64,000 nt of DNA. Origin: Ectocarpus siliculosus (lineage: Eukaryota > Sar > Phaeophyceae > Ectocarpales > Ectocarpaceae). Location: NCBI GenBank assembly GCA_000310025.1, contig FN648552.1:62001-126000 (forward strand), read 5' to 3'. The notes under the pieces were generated by a model. The model was not told where the DNA came from. It saw only the letters and a program-made list of their open reading frames with translations, and did no database searches. The translations under genes and the position numbers were made by a program. This document shows, one piece after another, positions 1 through 13,500 of this stretch (its first letter is position 1; every line of letters starts with the position of its first letter).

Positions 1-91
1 ATGTATCAGATTGCCGACATTACGAGGGAATAGTTTCCACAAGACAATTTGTGGTCGGGTCATGCCCATATCGCCTCGCCTCATCATGAAG

Positions 92-490
92 CCCTTGATG
101 GTCTACACTATGCTTGGTGTATACAGTGTAGGATCCGAGAATGATGGACAGGATATATGGTGTTGTTTCCGTAGGTATTGGGCAGCAACGTTCCTGGGAC
201 CTGTCCTGGGTGCCAACGGCCACATTTTGTTGTGTGGTAGGTCCAACTACTGCTGCTGTATCTTACAATGTAGTGTAGGTTTGCAAACCGGACCCCCTTG
301 ATGGTCTACGCTTGCTTGGTGATATAGTGTCAGAATTCGAGATTGATGGATTTGACTATGTTGTCCTTGTTTTCGTAAGAAAAATATAGCAGCAACGTTC
401 CTGGGACCAGTCCTGGGTGCCGACGGACACATTTTTGTTGTCGGGTGGGTCCAACTATCAGACAACATAGTGTAGATGTGCAAACCGAAC
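92..490. repeat. Two-copy tandem repeat, period about 203 bases
   Basis: Two diverged copies follow each other directly, starting near 92 and 295. Both open with CCCTTGATGGTCTAC, share AGCAACGTTCCTGGGACC and TCCTGGGTGCC in the middle, and end near TGCAAACCG. Several small indels separate them, so the duplication is not recent. The short reading frames across it are interrupted and do not resemble a protein family, so I treat it as non-coding. Confidence 0.75.
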
Positions 491-1155
491 CAGGATGGCA
501 CGTATGTGGATGAAAAAGACAGGAAAACGGCGTTCGGACACCTGAGGACCTTTTCACACGGTGTTATGCACAATGTCTGTGTCCTGTATCTCCTGCCGAT
601 CATAAAGAATGCGACACTTGATGGTCATGGACGCGATGGCAACTCCGCAACCCTCGCTACCCCGCTTCTTACACTCCGAGTCGCTCGCCATTAGCCAAAA
701 AATTGATACTCAATGATGATGATAAGATACGTAGGTGTGTTTCACAAGGCACACGGCATCGAAATGAGTTGTACACGAATGAATCGAGTTGGAAGGCGTC
801 AATGTTGATTGACTTGATTCGCTACCGTGAAGTGCTTGTTATTTTACTGCCGCCACAACCATCTCCCGACGGCGTAGTCTAACTCCCTTCGTCGCCAAAA
901 CGAAGAAACAGAAAATCACCTGGATCCCGCTGGGGCGCAAGAGAGCCAACCGTCTCACACAAGTTTTCACGTGCTGTACACGCACGTACGGACCGGTATG
1001 AGCATCGCGCACATGGCTTTCTCCATGTGTTTCTTCTGCTGTTGCGTATGCTACAGTAGCTGAATCTCTTCCTCCAGAGGAGCGACCGTGTGCTTCTTGT
1101 TCTTCCTGAATCGATCTCCTGTGTTCCCGCCCCTTTCACTACTGTGCCGTATGCA
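491..1155. other. Gene-free stretch upstream of the ABC transporter
   Basis: No exon with family resemblance was found here. The missing first coding exon(s) of the ABCA gene, which should carry the start codon and a basic cytoplasmic tail, may lie here or upstream of the window. I could not identify them. Confidence 0.4.
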
Positions 1156-1465
1156 CCCCCCCCCCCCCCCCCCCCCCTCCCCCCATATTTCTGTTTCCCC
1201 TGACCTTTGAAGAAACCAAGCCCACCCCCCCACTGAATCAACTGGGAGTGGCCGGCTTGTTTCTCTACCCGAAGGGGGTGAACCAGGGGGAATTCAAACC
1301 CAAAAAAAATTAAAGAAAAATTTCCTTCCCCCAAACCCCCGTACCCCCCCTTCAAGAACCGGCAANNNNNNNNNNNNNNNNNNNNNNNNNNNNNNNNNNN
1401 NNNNNNNNNNNNNNNNNNNNNNNNNNNNNNNNNNNNNNNNNNNNNNNNNNNNNNNNNNNNNNNNN

Positions 1466-1500
<35 letters not shown>
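1156..1500. other. Assembly artefact: poly-C, 100-N gap and noisy duplicate of exon 1
   Basis: A poly-C run (about 1156-1182) precedes a low-quality sequence (1183-1365) that is a homopolymer-rich, error-laden version of 1510-1695. For example, the stretch near 1238-1267 matches 1568-1598 apart from base-calling-type errors. After the 100-N gap, a second poly-C run (1466-1500) leads into the clean copy. The simplest reading is one poly-C tract that stopped sequencing, with the read end retained as extra sequence. The bases between the two poly-C runs are probably not in the genome. Confidence 0.85.
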
Positions 1501-1501
<1 letters not shown>

Positions 1502-1561
1502 CACTTGCCCTCCATATTCATGTTCACCATGACCTTGGATGACACGATGCCTACGCTCCAG

Positions 1562-4500
1562 CTGATCGAGCTGGCAGTGCCGGCCTTGTTCCTCTACCTG
1601 ATGGGGTTGATCAAGGGCGATTCTAAGCCAACAAGATATGAAGGAGATATTCCCTTCGCCGATACCCCGGTACCCACCTTCGAGGACCTGCAGACGTTCG
1701 CCTCGCACCCCAACGTGCTCTGCTACGACAACAACATCTTCTTCAGGTGACTTCGATCGTGCTCTCGATCGCATCGTTTGGATCGTGTGTGTAACGCGCC
1801 TGAAAAGCGACGTCCTGCACCTTAAGTCGCACGGGATGACGTGCTCCGGGACGGCAACGACCGATCGTACCGGTATGGCAATTGCCGCTGACCGCGTCTC
1901 TCCCTCCGCATGCGTCGTTTCGACGCTTCTGCAGAGAGAGTGTTAGATCAATCATGCGAGGCGTTCCCTCCGTTTTGCTTTCTTGCCGTGGCGCGGTGGA
2001 CACCAGCCTTTAGAACGCGATGAAATTGTAGCAGAACAGAGCGATCGGCATGTAAGACTGCCCGTTTATGACATTCTCGCTGTTCGACGACCTACTCAAG
2101 ACCTTGGGAGAGCTACGATACCGTTGTCCTTTCTCGTCGTCCGTTCTCAATGCACCGAGAAAGGCGAACGAGGCGTGATCGAGTGCACTAACAACCCAAG
2201 AGCGGGCGACAGTTTGCTGAGACGGTAGTGTAGTGTAGGGGAGTCGCCTGCTGCATAGATAGACCCCCCAAGTGTTCCTCTTCCTCCGGGAATACGAATA
2301 ACACCAACATCTGATCCCCGTTGTCATCGCTTGGAGTAAGACACCGACAAAAAGAATATTGATTGCTGTGTTGAGTCAAGTGCACAGCGGTCTAAAGCGT
2401 ACACTTGGGGTTACAAAGTTCTATGCAGTAGCGGGAGTTATATTGGAAGTACACTCAAACGACCTACAAGGCTCATTTTTTTCCCCAGCTATTGTAGTGG
2501 AGGCAAAGGAGGAGGCTGGGGATCCTCGGCAGGTGGTTCTCAATTCTCACCCATTTCCGCTCCCTCTATCAGGTCGACAGCGCGTTCCTCCATCGCAGCA
2601 GTCTAACCCTAAGCCACCTAAACGGTTTTGCTTGCCTGCAACAGGTGCAATTGCGACAACTATGGCGTCGGATTCCCGTCTGACTACATCTCCGGCCTTC
2701 CAGTCACCAACACCAGCCTGGTAAGTCGGGATAGCTGTTTTACGTTACATGTCCCACCTCACGGCGCTTCGCGCTTGGTGATGTGCTATAGCCTGGTCCG
2801 GTGAAAACTCGGCGTGCTCCGTCCCGGCTTTGTAGGGATGCGAGGTCAATGGTCGACCCCCCTCCCCCGGGTCGTACTGCAAACTTGAGCCAGCCATACT
2901 TGACCCACCCGCGCACGTATCGCAGATAGCGGTAGTGCGTGCCAGCAGAAATGCGAATGCGTTCAATGCAAGAATCAGTGACGTAGGTGATCCTTGATTC
3001 CCGCATACCAACAGGTAGGGGCACTGGTTTGCATTCCCCGCTGTCCGTACCAAACAAATGTTTCTTGTACGTGCCCTGCTCTTCGGCTGGAATCGTTATC
3101 CCTCCCCGCTGATGTGCACCGCTATTTTCTATTTTGATTCAGGCCATGTGGGGAAGCGGACACGCGTTGTCTACGTTAGCGTACGTCTGCAGTGGCCTTG
3201 CCAGCCTTGGAGGGAACTTTTCTTCCCTGTCTGCGACCGACCAGTGCACCGCCGCCCAGGTAACCCTCAATCCGAAATGTACCAGCCTGTTTTCATGATC
3301 GAAGATCTCCAAGGCCCATGTCTTACGAGCCCCGTCCTTTTGTGAGAGATCGTTGATTCTGATGCCCGTGATTGGCACGCCCGGGTTTTCGCTGCCGTGG
3401 TACAAGTAGTGTATCGGCGTTCGTTGCCCAAGTGCTGCGTGGGTAGTATCTTTTCGAAGCCCTGGTGCGCTGCAGCACAGCCAGCTGTTGCACCGCGTGC
3501 GATCGCTTACAATGCGGCTTACCCTGCACGACCGGGGGGCGCATCACAAAATGTATGATCCTTCCTTGCCTTTCCGACTGCCTAACTTCCCGGAAAACGA
3601 CGACAATAAATTTTGACTAAATAGGTATTTGCTCTTTTCAGCTGTTGTCTAGCCAATATCCACAGCAGTGCTCACCAATCCTAAACCTGTTCCGCAGCTC
3701 GACAACCGAAAGGCCTTGGCCAATTTCGCCCCCCCCCCCCCGCTGCTCGCCGCGCACCCCTCCCGCTACCAACGCAAGTTCTACGACAGCATGTGCATCG
3801 ACCCCTCAACGGGCTATACGTACGCCGGCTACTACTACGGCACGGACTCAAGCGCTGGAGACTCCATTGCTACCGTTGAAGACGCATGCGGCGCGCCGGG
3901 GGGCGAGTTGAACAGCAGCGAATACCTGACGCTGTTTTCTGACACTATTGCGGTTCTGGTGAACGATGAGACCGAGCCGTTTGAAGCCACCATCCCAGAA
4001 GAGGACATCGAGACTGAGTGCCAGGTGAGCTCTTCCCGTTTCTCCAGAAGTTGCCGTGTTCCGATATATTTGCTCTCAGGGACGTACATGCATGCGTACA
4101 TACATGCGCACCCACGCGCAGAATTTTCGTGTGTTAGGAGCGTGTGTTAGGTTGGAGCCACTAGGGTGGGAACAAAGCAACAAAGTTGTTCCGGCTTGGG
4201 GAGGGATTGGTTAATGCCGAGGAGCACTGCGGTCGGGGTGTGCTACTGAGCGCCCCCTCTCCGCGCGCCGTGGACTTGTAGTCTAATCCTGTTCCCCAAT
4301 TCTACACGCCGTGTTTTTTTCGGGTTCGCGCCGGGGAGGGAGACAAGGGGCACGGGGCTGCAGATGCTGCTGCCGAAAATACGAACCGTCGCCTCACGAA
4401 ACGATGCCTTACGTACGATAGGGAGGGGGCTCTCAGCACATCGAGACCCTCCTTGAGTTGTCGCAGATACTGTACTGTACGCCTGCACCGTCTTAGTATA

Positions 4501-7500
4501 TTTCCTTATGACGACCGCGACACCGAGGAATAGGAGCAGCAGCAGCAGCAGCAGCAGCAGGAGCAGCGTCTGCGGGACAAACACCTCCATATTCACACAT
4601 GTCCGGGCGTCATCACTCACTGATACCGCCCGTTGAAGCCTTCCTCCCCCCTGTCTCTACCCTACCCTACCGTTGCTCGGCTGTGGGGTGCTGGAACCTA
4701 CAGGCTCTGGGGCTTGCGGTGATGCCAAAGGACAGCACCAACGGAGTCGACGAGGCAAACGACTTCCTCGCTTACGTCCAAGCAGCGTATCCCGAGTCGG
4801 CCGACCACTGGCGGGCGCTCGAGTCTGAGGCCGAATTCACGGAGATAGTTACAGACGAAGGCTACACTAGTGCTGGCGCTGATCCAGGGCTTTCCTTCGG
4901 GGTTGTTTTCTACTCTGGCGGGCCAGATTGGGAGTATAAGGCAAGGGGTAGGGTGGCGGGGTATGGTTTCGGTTGGCTTCAAGCACGTCGACGATCTGTT
5001 ATCTCGATCTCTCGTTCCCCCCCCCCCCCAGAATCTTGTCGTAGTTCACACGAGTTGGGGGCCGACTACCCAACGTTTGTGCGTTTAAGCCGGCTGTGAC
5101 TGTTGTAGTTGCACGTTTTCCCTGCTGCTCGGTGCGTCGTCGTCGATAACGCCTTGGGTGCCGCAGATCAGGACAAACTTCACGAAAGAGTTCGACGACT
5201 GGGGGTACTACTACAACAACGTCCCGTCAACGTTTAGCAACACAGACACGAGCTGCAAGGAGCCTGGCGACTGCTTCTGGACATCGGTAAGGCTGATCGG
5301 TGGCAACCAGACGTATGGCAGTACATTCTCTACAGGCAGTAGGTTTTGAACCAACTTTTTTGCAGTGAGGGCCGTTGCAATCTTGCAATGGACCCGCAAT
5401 CTACGAACAAGGAGGACGGTTGTGTTCTTGGTTCTGTGCAGGTCCCACGCCCAAGTGATCAGCTGCGATAGTTCTCGTTTGGCATTGCTTGCTACCTACT
5501 TTACTTTTTGTTAGCTTTGTTAGCTTTGAGGACGACAATTCATCATTGTGCAAGTGTTGTGTGGAAGTTAATTCTTGGTGAGGGTTACCGGCTCTATTCT
5601 GCGGCATGACTAACCTACGCACTCGAGATCTCGAGAGCGACTGATCAGTGATAAAGTCTCCAGATATGTTGTTTGAGCCTCGAAACGTCGACGGGTCTCG
5701 TCTCCCACCGTATTGAGAATTCCTCCAACCCTCGCCTCCTTCCTGTCCGTGCCTCATCCGACATCACCCGAATAAACAGCGCTACCACAGCAGCTCAGTG
5801 CTAGCGGTGCAGCAGCTGGTGGACAACTGGATTATTAGCCAAAGCGTGCCCGAGGGAAGCTCGACCGAGTTTTCGCCTCCCCAAGTACGGGTGGCTGAGT
5901 TTCCGCACTCTGCCTACGCGCAAAACGGCTTCTGGGATACCGTAAGTCGAGGGGTGTAAAGAGAGGTGTAGATAGGGTGCGCCCCGGTTCACAGCAGTGG
6001 GATTCACGAAAAGGGACCATCTCCACGACGAATGAAACCAATATGATCTGTTATCAACACCGCCTTGACTGGGAGATCAGGGCGTATTCGGTGTAGACCG
6101 TCAACCTCACCGTTTGGAGGTTATGGGGCCAAGAAGAGACCGTGTACTGTAGGTGGACGCACTTGGAGGGTTAGATACTCCGTCCTTCCTTGACATTTGT
6201 TTTCAACTCAACTGAGACTTTCGCAGGGGTTGTGCGAAGCGCGCTCGACCCTTGCTTACTCCATGGCCGTCTTATCATGAGCGCTCTGGCGAAATCAGAC
6301 CACGTGAGGCGGGTATTGCGGCTCGAAGCAGAGCTTACCTCCTAGTGCTAATACTCTAGTTGCCGATTCTTGCCGTGGTCGCAAAGCGTAGTGAACGAAT
6401 TTACTCGTTTGCGTTTGCCGACTGACCCCCACCTCCTCGTCGCGTTGTTCTCCCCCTCTTCCTTTCCTTAAGGCCGGCTTCACGTTCGCCATCCTAGTCG
6501 TGATTTCGGTCATGTTTCCGGTTGCCAACACTCTCAGCCACCTCGTGAAGGAGAAGGAGCTGAGGATCAAGGAAGGGCTCAAGATGATGGGACTCACCGG
6601 TCTTGCTCACACCGCCTCCTGGGTGTTCCACTTCGTCTGCCTCTTCTTCTGTGTCGCCCTGCTCATGGTGATCGCCTCTGGCACTCTATTCGAGAACAGG
6701 CAAGCTAAAGCTAGAACACGGCTCTTTGAAGATGTTAAGAGGAAACACGGCGGCACTGATCGCGCTACTGGATTCGTTTTTCGGCGTTAAAACGTGAAGC
6801 TGATACATAGGAAAATACATCACTCCTTGAATGCTCCTGTAGCTTACCTGGGGCCAGGGTTGGAATACTCTCGCCCGACCATTGCCTTTCTCTTTGAAGA
6901 CCTTGACCATGACCCCAAAATGTCTGCATGGAAGGTCAAGTCAAAGCCCGTTGCCTGACGCCCCCCTTCGCCCGGTCCGCCGATGTTTGTTTGTGTTTTC
7001 CTTATTATTCAGCGACAAGGTGCTCATGTTTTTGTACTTGTTTGCCTTCTTCATGGCGACGACGTCGTTCTGCTTCTTCATCGCAGGTGAGACCCACGTA
7101 CACACAATCAGAGAGAGACAGACAGAGAAACGTGACGGATAATTAGTACTTCTATATATACATAGGAAAAACTGGTTTTCTGATTAACGATATACGCTGA
7201 CATGGAACAATACAGACAACGCCGTCTACGCCGGGCTAAGAGAACGTGCGAAGGCCTGTTGAGCTCCCCAGCAAATGTTGAAAGCGTTAGCCACTACCCC
7301 CTACCACCAATCTCTAATAAGAAAAATATTTCCGAAAGAACCCTACTCCGGCTATTTCAAGGTAACGAAGATGATAGATATCCTTCTTCATGAGTACTGC
7401 GCTCATCAGCTTTTCCTCAACCCAACCCTACTTCATTCTCTGTGCTTGCACCTCCTACAGGCTCTTCCCCAGTTTTCCCAACAGCTCTAACCCTTAGTAC

Positions 7501-10500
7501 ACCAGCGCGCCCAGCTATCCCGAACTTATCCCGGAGTCTTGCCTCTCCATGTGTGTATCCCATCCACCTCCAGCCCTCCCCTGCCAATATCACCGATCGC
7601 GCCCTCCATCGAACCCGTGCCTTGTCCCTATCGACATCCACCCCTTCTCCTTAACCTCGTGCTGTGCACTGTAGCTCTGCCTTAAGAACCCCCCCACAGT
7701 TACAGCAGTTCTACCGCCGTCCGTGTTGTTGTTCCAGCCCCGTTACATATAATACTATGTCTCCCTACCTTTTCGACCTCAGCGTTCTTCAGCCGCGCCC
7801 GGACGGCAGCCACGATCGGCACCCTGCTGTTCTTTGTTGCCCTCTTCCCGTACTTCGCGGTCTCGGATAAGGAGGGCATCACGGCCAACCAGAGACGGGC
7901 GGCTTGCCTGTTGCCCTCCACGTGCCTTGCCCTGGGCACTGTACCCCTGGTCGAGTTCGAAGACGCCGGCGTGGTGAGCAGCTTTCTTTCTGGGTTGCTC
8001 ATGGTTACCGTTGCGCAGCGGTACCGTCTTGCGGGGTGTACGCCTTTGAGTAGTGTCCCTCCTCTTCCTTGAGTGACCAATGGGGTTACTCCGTGTCCTT
8101 CCGGTTGGGTGGGATCGGCTCGTGTACATAGGCATTGAGCAGTGGCCAGAAAAATAACGGTCAATTCAAATCAATTCAATTCAAATCAAGGGAGACCTTC
8201 ACCATACCTTTCCAACCTTGCGAGTGCCCAGCTGGATCCACATGGTGGTTCCTTGTGGGCCCGATTTGTTTTATACTCCGTACCTTTGTATCAATCTTGG
8301 ACCATGAAAAAAACATTGGTGGGTTAGCACTATCGTACGTATTCCCGGCGTTTATCCCAACACGGGAGAGAAGTGAATACGGTCTCTAGACTAGACCCGA
8401 AGGTTTTATTGACGCCTTGGACCTTCCGCTGTATCGTTATGCATAGTCAACATACGAGGGGCCTATCCATACACCTGTGCTTCTTTCTCGGTGATTCCTC
8501 CGACTCTCGTTCTTAGTGTCAAACCTCTCGCTGTCCGACTCCGCCTATCCGCTTCCGAAGACTTGAAGGCTGTGGTAACCCTGCGCTTCGAACGCCTCTT
8601 GGTTTCCACACGTGCGGTCTGCGTGATGCAAAAAACAAATCGAAACAGCGTTCTTGTTGGTCCTGGTTACCAATGATCCCAGAGAGCGACATTCCAGACA
8701 GCCGTGTCTCGGGTTGGTGTGCTTCGCCTGCGACATCTAACTATAGTCCTGACCTCGAAATCACTACAAATGGCCAAATTGTTATTTGCGAACGAAACGG
8801 TGGCAGGGGGTAACGAGTGAGACGGCCGGGTCAAGCGAGAGCGGTTTCACCTTCAATGACGTCATCACCATGCTCATCATCGACGTGTTCGTCTACGCCG
8901 TACTGGCGTGGTACGCTACCAATGTAAGTGAACAGGCTACGCAAACTACATAAATTGAAACGGTCGGGTTCAGGGCACGTTCCATGATGGCCCGTTGACA
9001 TCATCGTCAAGCACTAATTCTCAGCATCGTCCATTTCTCTATCGCGAATCCCGCCGGTGCCCAAACCAGGTGTTGCCTTCGGAGTGGGGAACATCCCAGA
9101 AGCCTTGGTTCATCTTCACCAAGGCCTACTGGCTCTCCGGAATGACCAGCAGGTACGTGTATGCCCAACTATTATACTACATGTGAAAGCGCGTCCTGCC
9201 GGACGAGACGGGCTCGCTCTTCACAAGGTGTTTCTTGTGGAATTTTGTTGAAGTCCCTGTGACCGTGACTGCATTTCAGTTTTTGACTTTCTCGAGTGGT
9301 GTGATGGTGGTTGATGTCGCGGGCTGACTGACTCACGCCTTCATCGGTCATGTTTCGCGTCTCGTCTCCTCCCGTCGACGATTGTACGGTGACTCGGTGT
9401 CCATCCATGTCGAGGCTGGCAATCTGATGGCATGCGTGGCACACAAATGGGAAGATTGAAACAGTTTAAGAACACAACGTTTTTCAGCCCGTTGTGTCGG
9501 CGACGAAGAGTACCATCGATACGTTTGAGAGGGCCTGCGCACACATGACCAACAGCGCCCATGCGAGATCGTTCAACGTGTCAGTACCTTACGGTTAACT
9601 TGTTTCTGTGTCATTATATCATCCTATACTACAGGGAGGCGATGGCGAAGAACTCCGAGTTGCTGGGTCACGACGAGAGCGAGGGGCGACCATCGGTGGA
9701 ACCTGCTTCTGAAGAGCTCAGGGCCCAGGTGCCCGCCGGCCAATGCGTCGCGATTCGCGGTGAGCGCACAATGTCATCATTGCATAGTGTCGTGGATCAT
9801 GCAGGCAACCTTCATCCAGTTTCACCAATACTCATTCGAAAACACAAAATTTCGTACTTTAGAACGAACGCCTGCACTCCTTGCACCAGCGCCACGCTGG
9901 TTTGTGGTTTGTTTTTGACAGGCGCTCCTCGTGTCGGGTGGTCTAACTTTAACATTCACCTCGTACGCATATCTAGAGACGGTGAACTTGCGATGTTGAC
10001 ACCGTTTCTCCTCGAGTACAAAGGGTTCTCAGTTTTGCTGTCGACTTCGAAGTTGGGCTTGTTGGAGCTGGAAGCCGATGCGCTTCTTCTGCGGTCAAGC
10101 GGCTCAGACAACTCTGTTCTGGGAGGTATCGGTGAAAGGCGCCCCGTCCCTTGCGAGAATCAGTGATCGACGTTGTTGTGTGATTGCTTTGTTCTGCTGA
10201 AGACGAGGGGCAAGCATCGCGATACCATAGAGATCGCTACTCCTGCGATGCCTCCTTGAACAGTTAATCTCATAAGCACGGTGGTGTTGTGTCAACACGA
10301 TTCAATCGCAGGCCTAACGAAGGTGTACCGGAGCTCAGTTGGCGGTTCCAAGACGGCGGTGGACAAGCTAGATCTCACCATGTATGCTGGTCAGATCACG
10401 GCTCTGTTGGGCCACAACGGCGCCGGCAAGGTAACTGTACATAGATAATAAGTCAACCGACAGCCGAAAGTCAAGACCACAGTTGATTATCTCGCCCTTT

Positions 10501-13500
10501 CCCAGGGCTTCGTGTTGCGACAAACTGCAACAGACTACTGCTGTAGTCCCGAGTGTACGGTTTGGATGAGCGTAGATTTCCCACGTGCGCGAAAACGGGG
10601 GTAGGGACATCTGCATTAGGTATACCCTTTTTGGGCACATGCGGGCTGATAATCTGCACTTTTATGACCAAAGTGCGACTACCAGGAGAAATGGCCGTTT
10701 CAGGGTATACAGCCGAGCCCAAAGCGCGTCAAACCATGGCAGAAATGTTTATCTTCACACGAACTTACGCATAGCGTGTCCCTTGTGGGTCTCCTTCCTA
10801 ACGGCATATATGCACATGTCCGCATCCAACGGCTGGGACAAGAACATTTTCGGATTTTGTTCTCAGTCGATTCCGGACCTACCCTCCTTAACGTGCCTTT
10901 TCGGGGTCAAGAGCCGACTAAAACATGGAGCAAGTCGAAGTCGTGCTTGCTTCCCAACCTCAATAGCTGGGGGATGGGGGTTTAAGTTTGTAGCAAAACA
11001 GTCGTTGGATACCAACTGGAAGAGTTGTTTCGCATCTGAACCGTTGATACGACGACACTGCTGCGTGACTCAGTGCTCGTAACCTGATACGTACTATTTC
11101 TATTTCGCGATGCCGCCGCTGGTTCGCCACCGAACGTATCCTCATTTTTCTGTTGCCACAATGCCTCACGTAAGTACATCCAAACACGTCAAACGCCAAA
11201 TCGATAGCTCCTGTATACAATCGTTGTCACCATCACCATCATGTGCGCATTTGGTCCACCACACGTTCCAAGCGCATCCTCCAGTTTGCTTGTAACCGTC
11301 TGGTGTGCGCTCCGCCCAATGCTTGGGATTCCCCCCCTCTTGCCGTGTGGCAGACAACGCTCTTGGCTATGCTGACGGGGATGATCCCAGCGACAGAAGG
11401 GAGTGCGTTCATAGCCGGGCGAGACGCCAACGAAGACATGTCCAACATCAGGAAGTCCCTCGGCGTCTGTCCCCAGCACGACATCCTGTACCCTACCCTC
11501 ACCGTCAAAGAGCACCTCAGGCTGTACGCCGTGCTGAAAGGGGTGCCCCATGCCGACCTGGGGGAGGCCATCAAGGTATAATCGCCTACACCCGTGCCCT
11601 TATCTCAGAAGTCCATGTCGCGGTAATAAGATGGGCAGCCTCGGGCGGAAGGCGGCACCATCTGCCGTCCCCCATCCTTCACCACGAGCAGTTTAAAACC
11701 TAACGCAGTGTTCCACCTAACATTGTTCATGGCAACCACAAGACAGCGCTAGTGGTAGCTGGTACTATTAACCTTCGGTATTCGCTTTTCCTTTCTCTGC
11801 CCCAAGACGACCAAACGACGGACCAATACTCCCCTACCCTTCCCCTTCTCTTTCTGAAGAAAACCTTGTTGGACGTCGGGCTAACGGAGAAGGAGAACGA
11901 GAAAACCAAGACGCTCTCCGGCGGGCAAAAGCGCAAGCTGTCCGTTGGAATTGCTCTCATCGGTGGCTCAAAGGTCGTGTTCCTAGGTGAGTAGTCGCTT
12001 GAGTGTCAAAGGTGTGCGACAAGGCATACTCCTATTGAGTGCAGGCAGCAAAGCCAGTGGGTGCGGCAGCTGTTAAGGAATTCCTGGTTTCTTATCTCCG
12101 GGTACGATCCGGTGGTATTTTTGGGGTCGCCTATCTCCTCGCCAAGGTCTTTCGAAGATTCAACCCGCTCACCTCCATCCCATTATTGTCTCTCTTTTCC
12201 CCTCCATTCCGCGTTTGGCCTCTCCCTGTACCTCATCCCGCCGTCCACACTCGACTGCTGTTGTGCAGATGAACCAACCTCCGGAATGGATCCGCACAGC
12301 CGACGCTTCACGTGGGACTTGATCCGCAAGAATCGGGAGGGCAGGGTGGTCGTTTTGACGACACACTTCATGGACGAGGCGGATCTACTCGGTGATCGCG
12401 TGGTGAGAACAAGAATTCCACCAAGCGTCTGGTGTTCCAAACTGTGTCCGAATGATACTGCTGTTAGCCCTTTTTTTTTGTCCCAACCGGGTACTGTTCT
12501 TCGCTGAGCAGAATCAGTTCGACCGCATGTTCCGAGTTCAGCTTTGTTTGCCTTCCCCCTCTACTCACTACTCAGGCGATCATGGCGGACGGGATGCTCA
12601 AGTGCTGCGGCAGCTCCCTCTTCCTCAAGAAACACTACGGAGTTGGGTGAGAGACTTTTGTCAGCTGTTGTCCTCTAGAGCCGTCAGTTGACCGACTCTT
12701 CTTCGTTGGAGGTCCGGGTTGGCGGAATTTTGGTGAAACGGTTGTATTGTGTCTTGGCTGCTGGCTTCCCGAAAGCCAGCCTCCCCACCGAGAGGGATCA
12801 CGGTTTCAGAGTCGAAGCGCTGTCGACCCCCCACCTTCTCCTAAACAGGTACAACCTGACCGTGGTGAGAGGCATCGAAGGAGACTCACCGAGCTCGCCC
12901 AATGGCCAGGAAGGAGGGAACGCCGTGTCGGAATCCAAGCTGGAGGAGGGGACACCTCGCCACGAGAACGACAAATCCCACCTACAGGTTTGCTATGACC
13001 GTACTGTACGAGACAATAGCGCATGGAGTATTGTAGATGCCGGTATCCAGATTCCTCTGGAGGACCCACCGTAGTCCAAGGCACTTTCGGCTGGCGAATT
13101 TACTGTCCTGCCTTCGTTTTTTTTTGTAGGAGAGAATGGAGCTCGAAAAAGTAGCCATTTGGGTTGTGTTTCTGCCACAACAGCAGCACCTCTCCACAGG
13201 GTACCTCGCTGTACAACGATAAACGACGTGCGTAGACCAACGACCAGCTACCGATGAATCTCACACCCATCAGCTATTAATATACAGCTATAATTTCTTT
13301 GTTGGTGCCGCCATAGGCGAGTTGCCTAGTCTCCCCCACGTTTTCGGTATCATGAGTGCTAACAGCTTTTCCTTCCGCCAATCGTTTCCCCGAAGCCGCA
13401 CCCGGTCATCCTAGAACCACTAATGCTTCTCTACCTCAACCTTTGGATGCTCCCCACCTGTTCCACTCAACCCTCGGCCATGAAGGTGGGTCCAATCAAG

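Noticed and set aside
879-1355. A 158-codon - strand frame next to the first gap.
   Set aside because: Its C-terminal part is the reverse strand of the noisy duplicate of ABCA exon 1, and its Gly run is the poly-C tract.
9486-9556. A possible extra ABCA exon after an acceptor-like TTTTTCAG.
   Set aside because: Joined to exon 11 it meets a stop, while 9152 to 9635 joins in phase and gives a normal sequence.
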